Positions 1-7,936 are shown, counted from the first letter of the stretch. The stretch: DNA of 11,710 bases from JBDKLC01 sp964500215 (GCA_964500215.1 CAZCNA010000019.1:1-11710), one strand, 5' to 3'. Made by a program: numbers and translations. Notes: generated by a model from the letters alone, not told the origin.

Positions 1-136
1 GGTACTCATAGTCCTGTGAAATTATTGCCCTTTATTGATTAATGATGGGTATAGTATATCAAAATATCAAAAGGCCCGCAGGGGCTCTGCAGGCACAGCT
101 GAATGGAGTTTTTGAAAAAGGGCCACAAGTGACTGC
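1..136. other. intergenic region at left edge
   Basis: Apart from the gatB terminator I see no gene, promoter or RNA here. The region is AT-rich on its left half. A short plus-strand open frame starting at 42 runs into the antisense of gatB and shows no family resemblance. Confidence 0.5.
74..94 (-). terminator. Rho-independent terminator after gatB
   Basis: Read on the minus strand, GCCTGCAG pairs with CTGCGGGC (8 bp with one G-T pair) around a 5-nt loop, followed directly by CTTTTGATATTTT. It lies about 43 nt beyond the gatB stop, so it most likely ends the obgE-gatB transcript. The T-tract is interrupted, so efficiency is uncertain. Confidence 0.75.
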
Positions 137-1606
137 TTACTGGCCAAGGACCTCTATAAGGGTGTTTTTTGCCATTTCGGGGTTCACAGAGCCTTTTGTC
201 TGCTTCATAATCTGTCCCACGAAGAATTGGAGAGATGCTTGTTTTCCAGCCTTGTAATCAGCAACAACGGTTGGGTTTGCAGCAACGATTTCTTCAATCA
301 TCTTTTTGAGGGCTTCAGGATCGTTCTTTTGGATGAGGCCATGCTCTGTTGCGAGATCACGAGGTGAAGTTTGCGAGGCTTTTGCATCAGCCCATTTCAT
401 GGCGAGAATATCTTTTGCAGCTCGAGAAGAAAGCTCTGATGAAGAAATCATCAATATAAGTTCAACGAGATGGTCCGCAGAAATATTCATTTCTGTTGAA
501 CCAGCTTTTTTCATAAGGCCTGCAATATCAGATGTAATGTAGTTGATTGCCAATTTCACAGTATCAGCCTTCCCCGCTGTTTCTAGTTTTTGAGCGACGT
601 CTTCGAAATACGTTCGAAGTTGTTCATTTTGTACAAACATTTCAGCGTCTTCGTCTTTCATGCCGAAGGCTGATTTGTATCTATCTCGTTTTGTCCATGG
701 AAGTTCTGGGAGTTCGGCTCGTACTACATCCGGAGCGAATTCAGGAATTTCAGATACGAATAATTTCGGCATATCTGGATCTGGAAAATATCGATAGTCG
801 TGTGAATCTTCTTTTGCACGCTGTGAAAATGTTTTGCCTGTCGATTCATCGAAGCCTCGAGTCTCTTGAATAATCTTTTCGCCAGCTTCAATCATGTCGA
901 TATGACGCTTTATTTCATATTCGATTGCGCGTTCAACAGAACGGAATGAGTTGAGGTTCTTCACTTCAACTTTTGTACCCATTTTTTTGAAATCGCCTTT
1001 TGGATCTTCTGTAGCAACAGAAATGTTTGCTTCTACACGCATTTCGCCTTTTTCCATGTTGGCATCGCCTGCACCGAGGTATCGCAGGAGAAGCTGCAAC
1101 TCTTTTGCAAATGTTGCGGCTGTTTTGGCATCGTGGATAACTGGTTCAGTCACAAGTTCCATAAGAGGCAAACTTGAACGATTGAAATCAACGAGACTGT
1201 AATCCCCTTTGTCGTGAGATGATTTTGCGGTGTCTTCTTCTAGATGAATACGTGTGAGGGCAACTCCGTCGATAGAACCACCGCGAATGAGTGGATAAGC
1301 GTACTGACTAATTTGATAACTCTTTGGAATATCTGGATAGAAATAGTTTTTTCGGTCCCATTCAGTGAAATCAGCGATTTGACCACCGACGGCAGCGCCG
1401 ACTTTGATCACGTGTTTTACGGCCTGCTTGTTGATTGTTGGCAAAGTTCCTGGATGACCGAGGCAGATTGGACACACATGCACATTCGGACGTTCTTCGT
1501 CTGTGTCATTTTTGCACGGACAAAACATCTTTGAGTTTGTCTTGAGCTCTGCGTGAATTTCGAGACCAATCACAGGATAATAGTTCTTTGATTCCGTTTC
1601 TGACAT
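137..1606 (-). CDS. gatB: Asp/Glu-tRNA(Asn/Gln) amidotransferase subunit B
   Basis: GatB is the tRNA-binding, kinase-like subunit of GatCAB. It activates Glu on misacylated tRNA-Gln (or Asp on tRNA-Asn), which is then amidated with ammonia from GatA. The 489-residue product has the full family layout: N-terminal VIGLEIHAEL (12-21), a four-cysteine cluster C29/C31/C45/C48 of the type that binds zinc in many GatB proteins, DRKNYFYPDIPKSYQISQ (84-101), HLEEDTAK (121-128), and the signature DFNRSSLPLMELVTEP (140-155). The C-terminus is a YqeY-like tail with VGQIMKQTKG and NP. Length is normal for the family. The ATG start lies 15 nt after the obgE stop with no Shine-Dalgarno motif, so the two genes are probably co-transcribed. 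gatA and gatC are not in this window. Its presence implies an indirect route to Gln-tRNA and/or Asn-tRNA (inference). Confidence 0.97.
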   Translation of the reverse strand: MSETESKNYYPVIGLEIHAELKTNSKMFCPCKNDTDEERPNVHVCPICLGHPGTLPTINKQAVKHVIKVGAAVGGQIADFTEWDRKNYFYPDIPKSYQISQYAYPLIRGGSIDGVALTRIHLEEDTAKSSHDKGDYSLVDFNRSSLPLMELVTEPVIHDAKTAATFAKELQLLLRYLGAGDANMEKGEMRVEANISVATEDPKGDFKKMGTKVEVKNLNSFRSVERAIEYEIKRHIDMIEAGEKIIQETRGFDESTGKTFSQRAKEDSHDYRYFPDPDMPKLFVSEIPEFAPDVVRAELPELPWTKRDRYKSAFGMKDEDAEMFVQNEQLRTYFEDVAQKLETAGKADTVKLAINYITSDIAGLMKKAGSTEMNISADHLVELILMISSSELSSRAAKDILAMKWADAKASQTSPRDLATEHGLIQKNDPEALKKMIEEIVAANPTVVADYKAGKQASLQFFVGQIMKQTKGSVNPEMAKNTLIEVLGQ

Positions 1607-1621
1607 AAAAATAATGATTAT

Positions 1622-2590
1622 TTATTCTAGCATTTTCACCAAACTTGTAGAAAGCTTTTTCATAGCATCGAGATCGTACACAGAAATGATGTAGAGTTCT
1701 CGGCCCTTCCAACTCTTGATTGCCTTCACTCGTTTTTCAGCATCTTCTACACCGGCGATATCACTTTTTGTGATAATAAGGATTTCTTTCTTTTCGGCGA
1801 GTTCTGGATCGAATGCAGCAAGTTCTGATCGTACAGTGTTGTATGTGGCTTCGAGATCTTCGTTTTCGAGAGAAATACAATGAAGAAGCATTTTTGTTCG
1901 TCGAATATGTCGAAGGAATTTGTGGCCGAGGCCCTTGCCTTCTGATGCACCTTCGATGAGACCTGGAATATCCGCGAGAATATGTCCGTACAAATCACCG
2001 AGGTTTGGTTCAAGTGTTGTGAATTGATAGTTGCCTACTTTTGCTTCAGCTCGTGTGAGTGCATTCAAAAGAGATGACTTGCCCGCATTTGGCAATCCGA
2101 TAAGACCTGCTGACGCGATAATTTCTACTTCGATATCAAAGTCTGCATCTTCGCCTTCTTTGCCTGGAGTTGATTGTTTTGGAGCAACGTTTGTAGAGGC
2201 TTTGAAATGTTCGTTTCCAAGTCCACCACGGCCACCCTTGAGGAGAAGAATTTCTTGGCCTGGTTCATCAAGTCTGTATACGTCGCCCGTCTTTCGGTTA
2301 CGAATAATACTGCCGACTGGAAAATCAATGAAGAGGTCTTCACCGTTTTTGCCGTGCTTACTTCGGTTTTCACCAGGGGCACCATTCTCTGCGAGGAATT
2401 CTGTGACATGACGGTATTTTGCCAAAAGCCATGTATCACGGACAGCTCGAGCATAGATGTCGCCTCCTTTTCCACCATTACCACCTGCCGGCCCTCCCCA
2501 CTCTTTGAATTTTTCGTGAAGCCACCGAACTACGCCATCGCCACCGCGACCAGCCTTCATATAAAAACTGAGTTCATCAATAAATGCCAT
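1622..2590 (-). CDS. obgE: Obg family GTPase (ribosome assembly), short form
   Basis: Obg/CgtA is an essential GTPase that binds the 50S subunit and monitors late ribosome assembly. The 322-residue product begins with the glycine-rich Obg fold (GRGGDG at 14-19, GGPAGGNGGKGGD at 32-44, KGGRGGLGNEHF at 118-129). The G domain follows: G1 GLPNAGKS (165-172), G2 TT within FTTLEPN (190-196), G3 DIPG (207-210), G4 as TKSD (274-277) where most Obg proteins have NKxD, and a diverged G5 near SVYD (303-306). It ends right after the G domain, so the C-terminal OCT domain of longer Obg proteins such as that of B. subtilis is missing. Both departures fit my recollection of CPR Obg proteins. The ATG start sits 8 nt below a candidate extended -10 box; there is no Shine-Dalgarno motif. 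gatB follows after 15 nt. Confidence 0.95.
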   Translation of the reverse strand: MAFIDELSFYMKAGRGGDGVVRWLHEKFKEWGGPAGGNGGKGGDIYARAVRDTWLLAKYRHVTEFLAENGAPGENRSKHGKNGEDLFIDFPVGSIIRNRKTGDVYRLDEPGQEILLLKGGRGGLGNEHFKASTNVAPKQSTPGKEGEDADFDIEVEIIASAGLIGLPNAGKSSLLNALTRAEAKVGNYQFTTLEPNLGDLYGHILADIPGLIEGASEGKGLGHKFLRHIRRTKMLLHCISLENEDLEATYNTVRSELAAFDPELAEKKEILIITKSDIAGVEDAEKRVKAIKSWKGRELYIISVYDLDAMKKLSTSLVKMLE

Positions 2591-2598
2591 ATGGAAGG

Positions 2599-2607
2599 AC
2601 TATACCA
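2599..2607 (-). promoter_or_regulatory. extended -10 promoter of obgE
   Basis: The minus strand reads TGGTATAGT, a match to TGnTATAAT with one change. It ends 8 nt before the obgE ATG, so the transcript would start about at the start codon and be leaderless or nearly so. I see no good -35 hexamer. Inferred from sequence only. Confidence 0.5.
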
Positions 2608-2642
2608 TAACTATATGCTCCTCACTAGTTTTGGCTCTCAAC

Positions 2643-2687
2643 AAAGCCCTCAAACACAGCTTATTTTTTGAGAAGTTTGAGGGCTTT
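2643..2687 (-). terminator. 13-bp inverted repeat over the 3' end of the MYG1-like gene
   Basis: AAAGCCCTCAAAC at 2643-2655 is the exact reverse complement of GTTTGAGGGCTTT at 2675-2687, with a 19-nt loop that contains the stop codon of the MYG1-like gene. On the minus strand the stem ends in TTTGTTG, a weak T-tract; on the plus strand it is followed by TTTTTG. It probably ends or attenuates the AI-2E/MYG1-like transcript before the obgE promoter. Because one arm is coding, its activity is uncertain. Confidence 0.5.
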
Positions 2688-3578
2688 TTGAGCCAATTGA
2701 ATAGCCCCCTCTTTTGAACTTGCAACGATGAGAAATCCACTGAGATGACAAAATGTCGCTCCTTTTACGCCAGTGACAGCTTCGAGTTCTTCGCCTATCT
2801 TGCCTCTCCAGGCTTTTGGTAAATCAATACGTGCTTTGAGTGACTCGCCTTTGAGTTTTACAGTCTTTACACACCATTTGTGAGCAGTTCGCAGATCTGG
2901 ATATACCATCAAAAGTGGTTCTGGAAATGCCGCAAAACCAAACGGTACAAATCGTTTCAATACAATAATCCGTTTATCTTCTGCTTGCTCGTACGCCTTG
3001 ATCGCTTCTTTTTCAAATTTTATTTTTTCTTGAGCGGTGGTGATGGCTGTTTTGATAACACTTTTTGCCCATAGCACAAGTTCCATGAATTTTTTATCAA
3101 ATGCTTTGTATGATTCTTCACGGTCTTTGTAATCAATTGATTTGATAGCATCAGCTTCCATTCCAACATATTGATCAATAGTGAATACTTTGACGTCAGG
3201 CACAATCGTCTTGTATGTAGGAATTCCGTTATCATCCGCATCAATGTGTGTAATCATATCTTCATCAATTGCATCCGCAGCTTTTTGTGAACCTGCCAAT
3301 GCCTTGCCAAATTTCTGCCACACCAGTCCAAAACTGGCATATGTAATGCCGTTTGGACGTTCGCCAGCGCCACCTTGATGATGATCAAATCGATTTTTCT
3401 TTGGATCATATACACGACCTACATCGAGAACATAGTCGGCGTCTTTCCAATCTTTCTCATCGAAGGATCGAACAACCTTTGCCTTTTCGCCTTTCATCTC
3501 GAGATACAATAATACTGTAGCCGTCGCGAACACATCATCTGTGTGGAAGTTCGCGTTATGTGTGACAATCTTCTTCAT
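2661..3578 (-). CDS. MYG1-family (UPF0160) metal-dependent hydrolase/exonuclease
   Basis: This 305-residue protein matches the MYG1 family, DHH-like metal-dependent phosphoesterases whose eukaryotic members act as 3'-5' RNA exonucleases. The bacterial role is not established. Key motifs are THNANFHTDD (6-15) with His7, His12 and Asp14 as likely metal ligands, LDVG (51-54), YDPKKNRFDHHQGG (57-70) with the DHH triad, the ASFGLVW segment (81-87), and HIDADDNGI (111-119). Length is close to that of the family core, without the N-terminal targeting extension of eukaryotic forms. The ATG start follows the stop of the AI-2E family gene by 9 nt, pointing to one transcript. There is no Shine-Dalgarno motif. 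Family assignment is firm; substrate and pathway are unknown. Confidence 0.9.
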   Translation of the reverse strand: MKKIVTHNANFHTDDVFATATVLLYLEMKGEKAKVVRSFDEKDWKDADYVLDVGRVYDPKKNRFDHHQGGAGERPNGITYASFGLVWQKFGKALAGSQKAADAIDEDMITHIDADDNGIPTYKTIVPDVKVFTIDQYVGMEADAIKSIDYKDREESYKAFDKKFMELVLWAKSVIKTAITTAQEKIKFEKEAIKAYEQAEDKRIIVLKRFVPFGFAAFPEPLLMVYPDLRTAHKWCVKTVKLKGESLKARIDLPKAWRGKIGEELEAVTGVKGATFCHLSGFLIVASSKEGAIQLAQKALKLLKK

Positions 3579-3587
3579 ATATATGTA

Positions 3588-4610
3588 TTAACTATTCTGA
3601 CTTCTTCCCTGCTGATATACCCGTACAAGTGCAAACAAGAGACTGAGAACCAATGGGCCCAAGAGCACGCCTTCTGGACCAAAAAATGTAATACCTCCCA
3701 AAATTGAGAAGAGAATAAGTAATGGATGGATATTCACACCACGCTCGATGATCTTTGGACCGAGGAAGTTATCAATAAGTCCCACGAGCAACACTGACCA
3801 AATCAAGAGACCAATCCAAGCGAATGATGCCTTTGCAAAAAAGAGGTATATAACAGCAGGAATCCAAACCAGAGCCGTACCTACTCCAGGAATCATTGCC
3901 GCGATAGCTGCCGTCGTTCCCCACAATGTGGCATTCGGTACGCCGAAAATAGTAAATCCAATTCCCGCGAGCAATCCTTGTATAAGCGCAATCACCACAG
4001 AACCAACAATCACTGAATTGATAGCGCTCTTGAGAGTCGTAATAATATGTTTATCATTTTCCTCTGAAAACGGACTAAATGAAATAATGTGTTTTTTGAA
4101 TACTGCACCATCTCGGAGGAAATAAAATAATGCAACAAGTCCGAGCACAAGCTTCACGACAAAATCAATTGTTCCTGAAAAGATGCCACCGATATTACTG
4201 ATAATCCACGCAGAAAATGCAGAAAGATATTCACGAATATCAAATGCAAATCCAGAATAAATTCGCTGACCTGTTTGCTGAATGACCTCGCTCATTTTGT
4301 CTATAGATACATCTGGACTTGCAATCACACCTACATACATAGCCTGTGCTTCGAGAATGAGCTTGCTGCCGATGAGCGCGAGCGGTAACAAGATGACGAT
4401 GATGACGAGGAGGACGGTCGCGAGCGCGGCCACTGTTTGTCGTTCTCCAAAGAATTTATACAAACGTCTATATAATGGACCAACAATCACCGCCACCATT
4501 CCTGATAAAGCCAAAACAGTGAGAAATGGTCGGAAGATAAGGAATGTAAGAATAACGACAATGGTAAACAAAATCCCATATACTAATAATTGTGTTCGTG
4601 ATTGATTCAT
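3588..4610 (-). CDS. AI-2E family transporter (PF01594-type membrane protein)
   Basis: The 340-residue protein is a polytopic inner-membrane protein of the AI-2E/PerM/YdiK family. Members have been linked to autoinducer-2 export, Na+/H+ antiport or unknown solutes, so the substrate cannot be told here. Two hydrophobic helices lie near residues 8-50, a third near 58-82, then an amphipathic soluble segment (about 90-140), and further helices from about 145 to the C-terminus. Family hallmarks are PGVGTALVWIPAVIYL in the second half, then IDNFLGPKIIERGVNIHPL and FGPEGVLLGPLVLSLL near the end. The length is typical. The ATG start lies about 45 nt below a TATAAT box and has no Shine-Dalgarno motif. 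The MYG1-like gene follows after 9 nt, so the pair is probably an operon. Confidence 0.9.
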   Translation of the reverse strand: MNQSRTQLLVYGILFTIVVILTFLIFRPFLTVLALSGMVAVIVGPLYRRLYKFFGERQTVAALATVLLVIIVILLPLALIGSKLILEAQAMYVGVIASPDVSIDKMSEVIQQTGQRIYSGFAFDIREYLSAFSAWIISNIGGIFSGTIDFVVKLVLGLVALFYFLRDGAVFKKHIISFSPFSEENDKHIITTLKSAINSVIVGSVVIALIQGLLAGIGFTIFGVPNATLWGTTAAIAAMIPGVGTALVWIPAVIYLFFAKASFAWIGLLIWSVLLVGLIDNFLGPKIIERGVNIHPLLILFSILGGITFFGPEGVLLGPLVLSLLFALVRVYQQGRSQNS

Positions 4611-4653
4611 AATAAACAGTGATTAATTTTTCTACGTAATGTGAGTATGGTTC

Positions 4654-4659
4654 ATTATA
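4654..4659 (-). promoter_or_regulatory. -10 box upstream of the AI-2E family gene
   Basis: The minus strand reads a perfect TATAAT (in GCTTATAATGAACC). A start site about 7 nt downstream would give a leader of roughly 35-40 nt. No clear TTGACA-like -35 box is present. It lies in the 98-bp gap between the GNAT gene and the AI-2E family gene, so this pair may be transcribed apart from secA. Confidence 0.5.
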
Positions 4660-4708
4660 AGCTATTTTCCCTTGAGAAGCTTCATTCACTCAAAACTCCC
4701 TTTTGTGG

Positions 4709-5218
4709 CTATAATTTGAGTCTGAAAATACCATAATCCTCACCTTCTGGATCTCTGGTATCTCCCACTCGCTCAAATCCTATTTTTTCATAAAATCCCC
4801 AACTCGTATCCTTGAATCTCTGACCACTCCGTAAAATAATTTCGGTATATCGCTTTTGTTCAGCCATATACCGAATATATTGTACGAGCATATTACCGAT
4901 ACCTTTTCCCTGTTCATTTTCCTCAATATAGAGGGCATTCACTTCGAGGGGTTTGTCCGTAAAGGTAAACGGGAGAAGGTCTTTGATGCACGACCGAAAC
5001 CCAATATAACCGATGGCCACCTTGTCATCGTTCCGAGTGACTACATAATGCTGAGATTTATCTCGATGTGTTTTTTCTACTACCGCGAGAACATCTTCTC
5101 TATATCGCTTCGTGAGCTCTGGATCTGCTTTCGATGTTGTAGTCGAAAGAACCTGATCAATGATCTTTTCTATCTCATCCATGTCTGCCATGGATACATT
5201 TTTGATGTGTTTTAACAT
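4709..5218 (-). CDS. GNAT family N-acetyltransferase
   Basis: A GNAT fold enzyme that would transfer an acetyl group from acetyl-CoA to an unknown amine. From the chosen ATG the product is 169 residues. A helical start (MADMDEIEKIID) leads to the central strand VNALYIEE (93-100), the acetyl-CoA pyrophosphate loop QGKGIG (103-108), and a motif-B region SWGFYEKIGFERVGD (139-153) that includes the usual FYEKIGF. The open frame can be extended 69 nt upstream to a TTG at 5287 inside secA. The ATG at 5218, 20 nt after the secA stop, matches where the GNAT fold begins and is preferred. No Shine-Dalgarno motif precedes either. It probably shares the secA transcript. The substrate cannot be read from sequence. 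Confidence 0.88.
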   Translation of the reverse strand: MLKHIKNVSMADMDEIEKIIDQVLSTTTSKADPELTKRYREDVLAVVEKTHRDKSQHYVVTRNDDKVAIGYIGFRSCIKDLLPFTFTDKPLEVNALYIEENEQGKGIGNMLVQYIRYMAEQKRYTEIILRSGQRFKDTSWGFYEKIGFERVGDTRDPEGEDYGIFRLKL

Positions 5219-5238
5219 ACGTAGAGTAGAGTTAACTG

Positions 5239-7794
5239 CTATTTGCCGTGACACTTTTTGTATTTTTTGCCTGAACCGCAGGGACAAAGATCGTTTCGTC
5301 CTACTTTTTCATCTGTAGAATTTCCGCTACCGGGGACTACACCTACAGATTGTGGTGCCGAATGTGGAAGAGCTCCTTGTGTGTTTGTAGACGCAACAGC
5401 TTCAGGTCGAACTTCGACAGTCTGTGCATTCATACCCATATGTACTTGTCCGTTTACGAGTTGGAGTGTTCGGATAATTTCACCTTCAATAGAAAATTCC
5501 ATTTGCTTAAAGAGATTGAGACCTTCTCGCTTGTATTCAACAAGCGGATCACGCTGACCATAGGCTCGGAGATTCACACTTGATCGGAGATAATCCATCA
5601 TTTCCAAGTGATCAACCCAGAACAAATCGAATGTCTGAAGCATCACGCCTTTTGCAGTGAGTAAGAATACTCGTGCAGCGTCTTCTTGAGATACACCGGC
5701 AGCAATAGCCTGAGCGGTAAAATCCTTTTCGCGCTGTTCGATAGTTGTTCGCTCCTGTTCTGTTGCCCGACCGAGAATATCACTGAGAACCGCACGCACT
5801 TCTTCATCATTTCCGAGGAGAATCTTTCGCCGTTTTTCATAAATCTTTTTTCGCTGCTGATTGAGCACATCGTCATATTCAAGTACATGTTTTCGGTTAT
5901 CAAAATGAAATCCTTCAATCTTTGTCTGTGCATTTTCGAGTGCTCGAGTAACAAATCCATTTTGAATTGGTTCGTCTTCTGGAATACCGAATCGGCCCAT
6001 CATGTTTTTGATAGTATCTGTACCGAATACACGCATAAGATTATCTTCGAGAGAAACAAAAAACTGTGTTTCTCCAGGATCGCCTTGTCGGCCTGATCGT
6101 CCTCGAAGCTGGTTGTCGATTCGTCGTGCTTCGTGTCGTTCTGTACCGAGAACATACAAACCGCCGAGCGCCTTGATTTCATCATGCAGAGATACTGAAC
6201 CAGGAGCTCCACCGAGTTTGATGTCGACACCTCGTCCTGCCATGTTTGTAGAAATAGTCACGGCTCCCTTTCGTCCCGCCTGTGCAATAATTTCACCTTC
6301 TCGTTCTGCAAATTCTGGTTTCGCGTTGAGGAGTGTGTGTGCAATACCCTCTCGCTTCAAGTGTTCAGAAAGCAACTGGTTCTTTTCGATAGAAACTGTA
6401 CCCACGAGCACAGGCTGTCCTTTTGCATTAAGCTCTTTGATTTTCTTTGCGATAGCTTTGAACTTACCTTTTTCTGTTTGGAAAATAAGATCGTCTTTAT
6501 CCTTTCGAGCAATAGGTCGATGTGTTGGCACTTCGATAACATCGAGACCGTATACTTTGAGGAACTCTTCTGCACTAGTCATTGCTGTACCTGTCATACC
6601 AGCGAGTTTTGGATACAATCGGAAATAGTTTTGGAATGTGATAGAAGCGTATGCTCGAGATTCTTGCTGAATGGTTACGCCTTCTTTTGATTCAATTGCT
6701 TGATGAATACCTTCTGACCATCGTCGTCCAGGCTGCAATCGTCCAGTTGAAGGATCTACGATGATAACCTCACCGTCTTTTACAATATAATGGTCGTTGT
6801 TTTTATATAAAGATTTTGCCTTGATAGCAATTTCGAGGTGATGAACAAGCTTGATACCACCTTCTGCATAAATATTGTCGATGCCGAGGGCCTTTTCTGC
6901 AAAGTCCATTCCCTCCTGAGTCACTGCAATAGAGTGAGACTTTTCGTCCACTGTATAATGTGTGTCCTGAGTCATCTGTTTTGCAATCTCTGCAAATTTT
7001 GGATAGAGCGTGTCTGCATCAGACACAGGCATTGAAATGATAAGAGGCGTTCGTGATTCATCAATCAAAATAGAGTCAATTTCATCGACAATGGCATAAT
7101 TGAAATCACGCTGTCGAATACCTTTTGGATTGTGTTCGATATTGTCGCGGAGATAATCAAAACCGAATTCGTTGTTCGTACCGTACGTAATGTCAGCGTT
7201 GTAGGCTTCTTGTCGAGTACAAGGTCGAAGGAATTCATAGATAACTTTGTATGAACCGACTTCTTCTTCTGTTTTTTCTTCTTCTTTGCTGATGTGTGAA
7301 GGATCATATATATATGAAGCTTCATGGTTGATAACGCCGACAGTCAAACCGAGCTTACTATAAATCTTTCCCATCCATACGGCGTCTCGTCTTGAGAGAT
7401 AATCGTTTACGGTCACAATGTGTACACCCTTTCGTGTAACTGCATTCAAATACGCTGGAAGTGTGGCCATCTGGGTTTTTCCTTCACCCGTTTTCATTTC
7501 AGCAATTTTTCCTTCGTGCAAAATCATACCTCCAATAAGCTGCACATCGTAGTGTCGCTGATTGAGGGCTCGCCGTGTTGCTTCTCGCACAACAGCAAAA
7601 GCTTCAGGAAGAATACTATTTATAGATTCTCCTGCTTCTATCTTTGATTGAAATTCAGCTGTTTTGGCTTTGAGGGCATCATCTGAGAGCGCTTTGATTG
7701 TTTCTTCCAAAGCGTTGATTTGGGCCACTGTTTTTCGATAGCGACCTACCTGTCGAGCTGAATAACTTGGGAATATTGATGAAAATAATGACAT
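5239..7794 (-). CDS. secA: preprotein translocase ATPase subunit SecA
   Basis: SecA is the cytosolic ATPase motor that drives unfolded preproteins through SecYEG. From the ATG at 7794 it has 851 residues, against about 900 in E. coli. Visible elements are the NBD1 Walker A MKTGEGKT (GEGKT at 103-107), VNDYLSRRDA, the DEAD-type box DEID (237-240), YGTNNEFGFDYLRDN, AGMTGTA, NBD2 TNMAGRGVD (516-524) and LRGRSGRQGDPGE (563-575), then the scaffold and wing regions. A Ser/Pro/Gly-rich linker leads to a C-terminal zinc SEC-C motif CPCGSGKKYKKCH (C837, C839, C848, H849). An insert of roughly 30 residues with KEEEKTEEE sits between Walker A and EAYNADITYG. An in-frame ATG at 7812 would add MLQLSR. I prefer 7794 because MSLFSSIF aligns with the usual SecA N-terminus and a possible -10 box overlaps the upstream ATG. 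The GNAT gene follows after 20 nt. Confidence 0.96.
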   Translation of the reverse strand: MSLFSSIFPSYSARQVGRYRKTVAQINALEETIKALSDDALKAKTAEFQSKIEAGESINSILPEAFAVVREATRRALNQRHYDVQLIGGMILHEGKIAEMKTGEGKTQMATLPAYLNAVTRKGVHIVTVNDYLSRRDAVWMGKIYSKLGLTVGVINHEASYIYDPSHISKEEEKTEEEVGSYKVIYEFLRPCTRQEAYNADITYGTNNEFGFDYLRDNIEHNPKGIRQRDFNYAIVDEIDSILIDESRTPLIISMPVSDADTLYPKFAEIAKQMTQDTHYTVDEKSHSIAVTQEGMDFAEKALGIDNIYAEGGIKLVHHLEIAIKAKSLYKNNDHYIVKDGEVIIVDPSTGRLQPGRRWSEGIHQAIESKEGVTIQQESRAYASITFQNYFRLYPKLAGMTGTAMTSAEEFLKVYGLDVIEVPTHRPIARKDKDDLIFQTEKGKFKAIAKKIKELNAKGQPVLVGTVSIEKNQLLSEHLKREGIAHTLLNAKPEFAEREGEIIAQAGRKGAVTISTNMAGRGVDIKLGGAPGSVSLHDEIKALGGLYVLGTERHEARRIDNQLRGRSGRQGDPGETQFFVSLEDNLMRVFGTDTIKNMMGRFGIPEDEPIQNGFVTRALENAQTKIEGFHFDNRKHVLEYDDVLNQQRKKIYEKRRKILLGNDEEVRAVLSDILGRATEQERTTIEQREKDFTAQAIAAGVSQEDAARVFLLTAKGVMLQTFDLFWVDHLEMMDYLRSSVNLRAYGQRDPLVEYKREGLNLFKQMEFSIEGEIIRTLQLVNGQVHMGMNAQTVEVRPEAVASTNTQGALPHSAPQSVGVVPGSGNSTDEKVGRNDLCPCGSGKKYKKCHGK

Positions 7795-7812
7795 ACGGCT
7801 TAACTGTAGCAT

Positions 7813-7818
7813 ATTATG
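7813..7818 (-). promoter_or_regulatory. possible -10 box of secA
   Basis: The minus strand reads CATAAT, one base from TATAAT, ending 18 nt before the preferred secA start. A start site about 7 nt downstream would exclude the upstream ATG at 7812. Other TATA-like words lie further up (about 7830-7852), so the true promoter is not settled. Confidence 0.3.
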
Positions 7819-7892
7819 GCGTATAACGACACAATATATGCATATATAATAGAGTGTACTTTTTGTCTAGATTTGGTGTTTTTTGCCAAACA

Positions 7893-7916
7893 AAAAACCC
7901 TCGTGAGAGGGTTTTT
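7893..7916 (-). terminator. terminator after the Lys-rich peptide gene (bidirectional shape)
   Basis: AAAAACCCTC (7893-7902) pairs with GAGGGTTTTT (7907-7916) around the tetraloop GTGA, giving a 10-bp stem with A- and T-runs on both sides. On the minus strand it lies about 20 nt after the stop of the small Lys/Ala-rich gene and is followed by TTTTTTG. The A-run at 7892-7897 can also pair with GTTTTTTG at 7878-7885, an alternative hairpin that cannot form at the same time. Confidence 0.85.
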
Positions 7917-7936
7917 CGTTAAGTGAGACGAAGCGA

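Noticed and set aside
2174..2671. Long plus-strand open frame (165 codons) opposite obgE
   Set aside because: It is antisense to a firmly identified gene, resembles no family I know, and is explained by codon structure of obgE on the other strand.
4660..4708. Terminator between the GNAT and AI-2E family genes
   Set aside because: Only weak pairings (CAAAA/TTTTG, TTGAG/CTCAA) are present, without a GC stem followed by a T-run.
5219..5287. Longer GNAT start at a TTG inside secA
   Set aside because: It would add 23 basic residues lying before the GNAT fold and overlap secA by 49 nt; the ATG at 5218 fits the fold and spacing better.
7795..7812. Upstream ATG of secA adding six residues
   Set aside because: Possible, but SecA proteins align from the second Met and a -10-like box overlaps this ATG. 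Not excluded.
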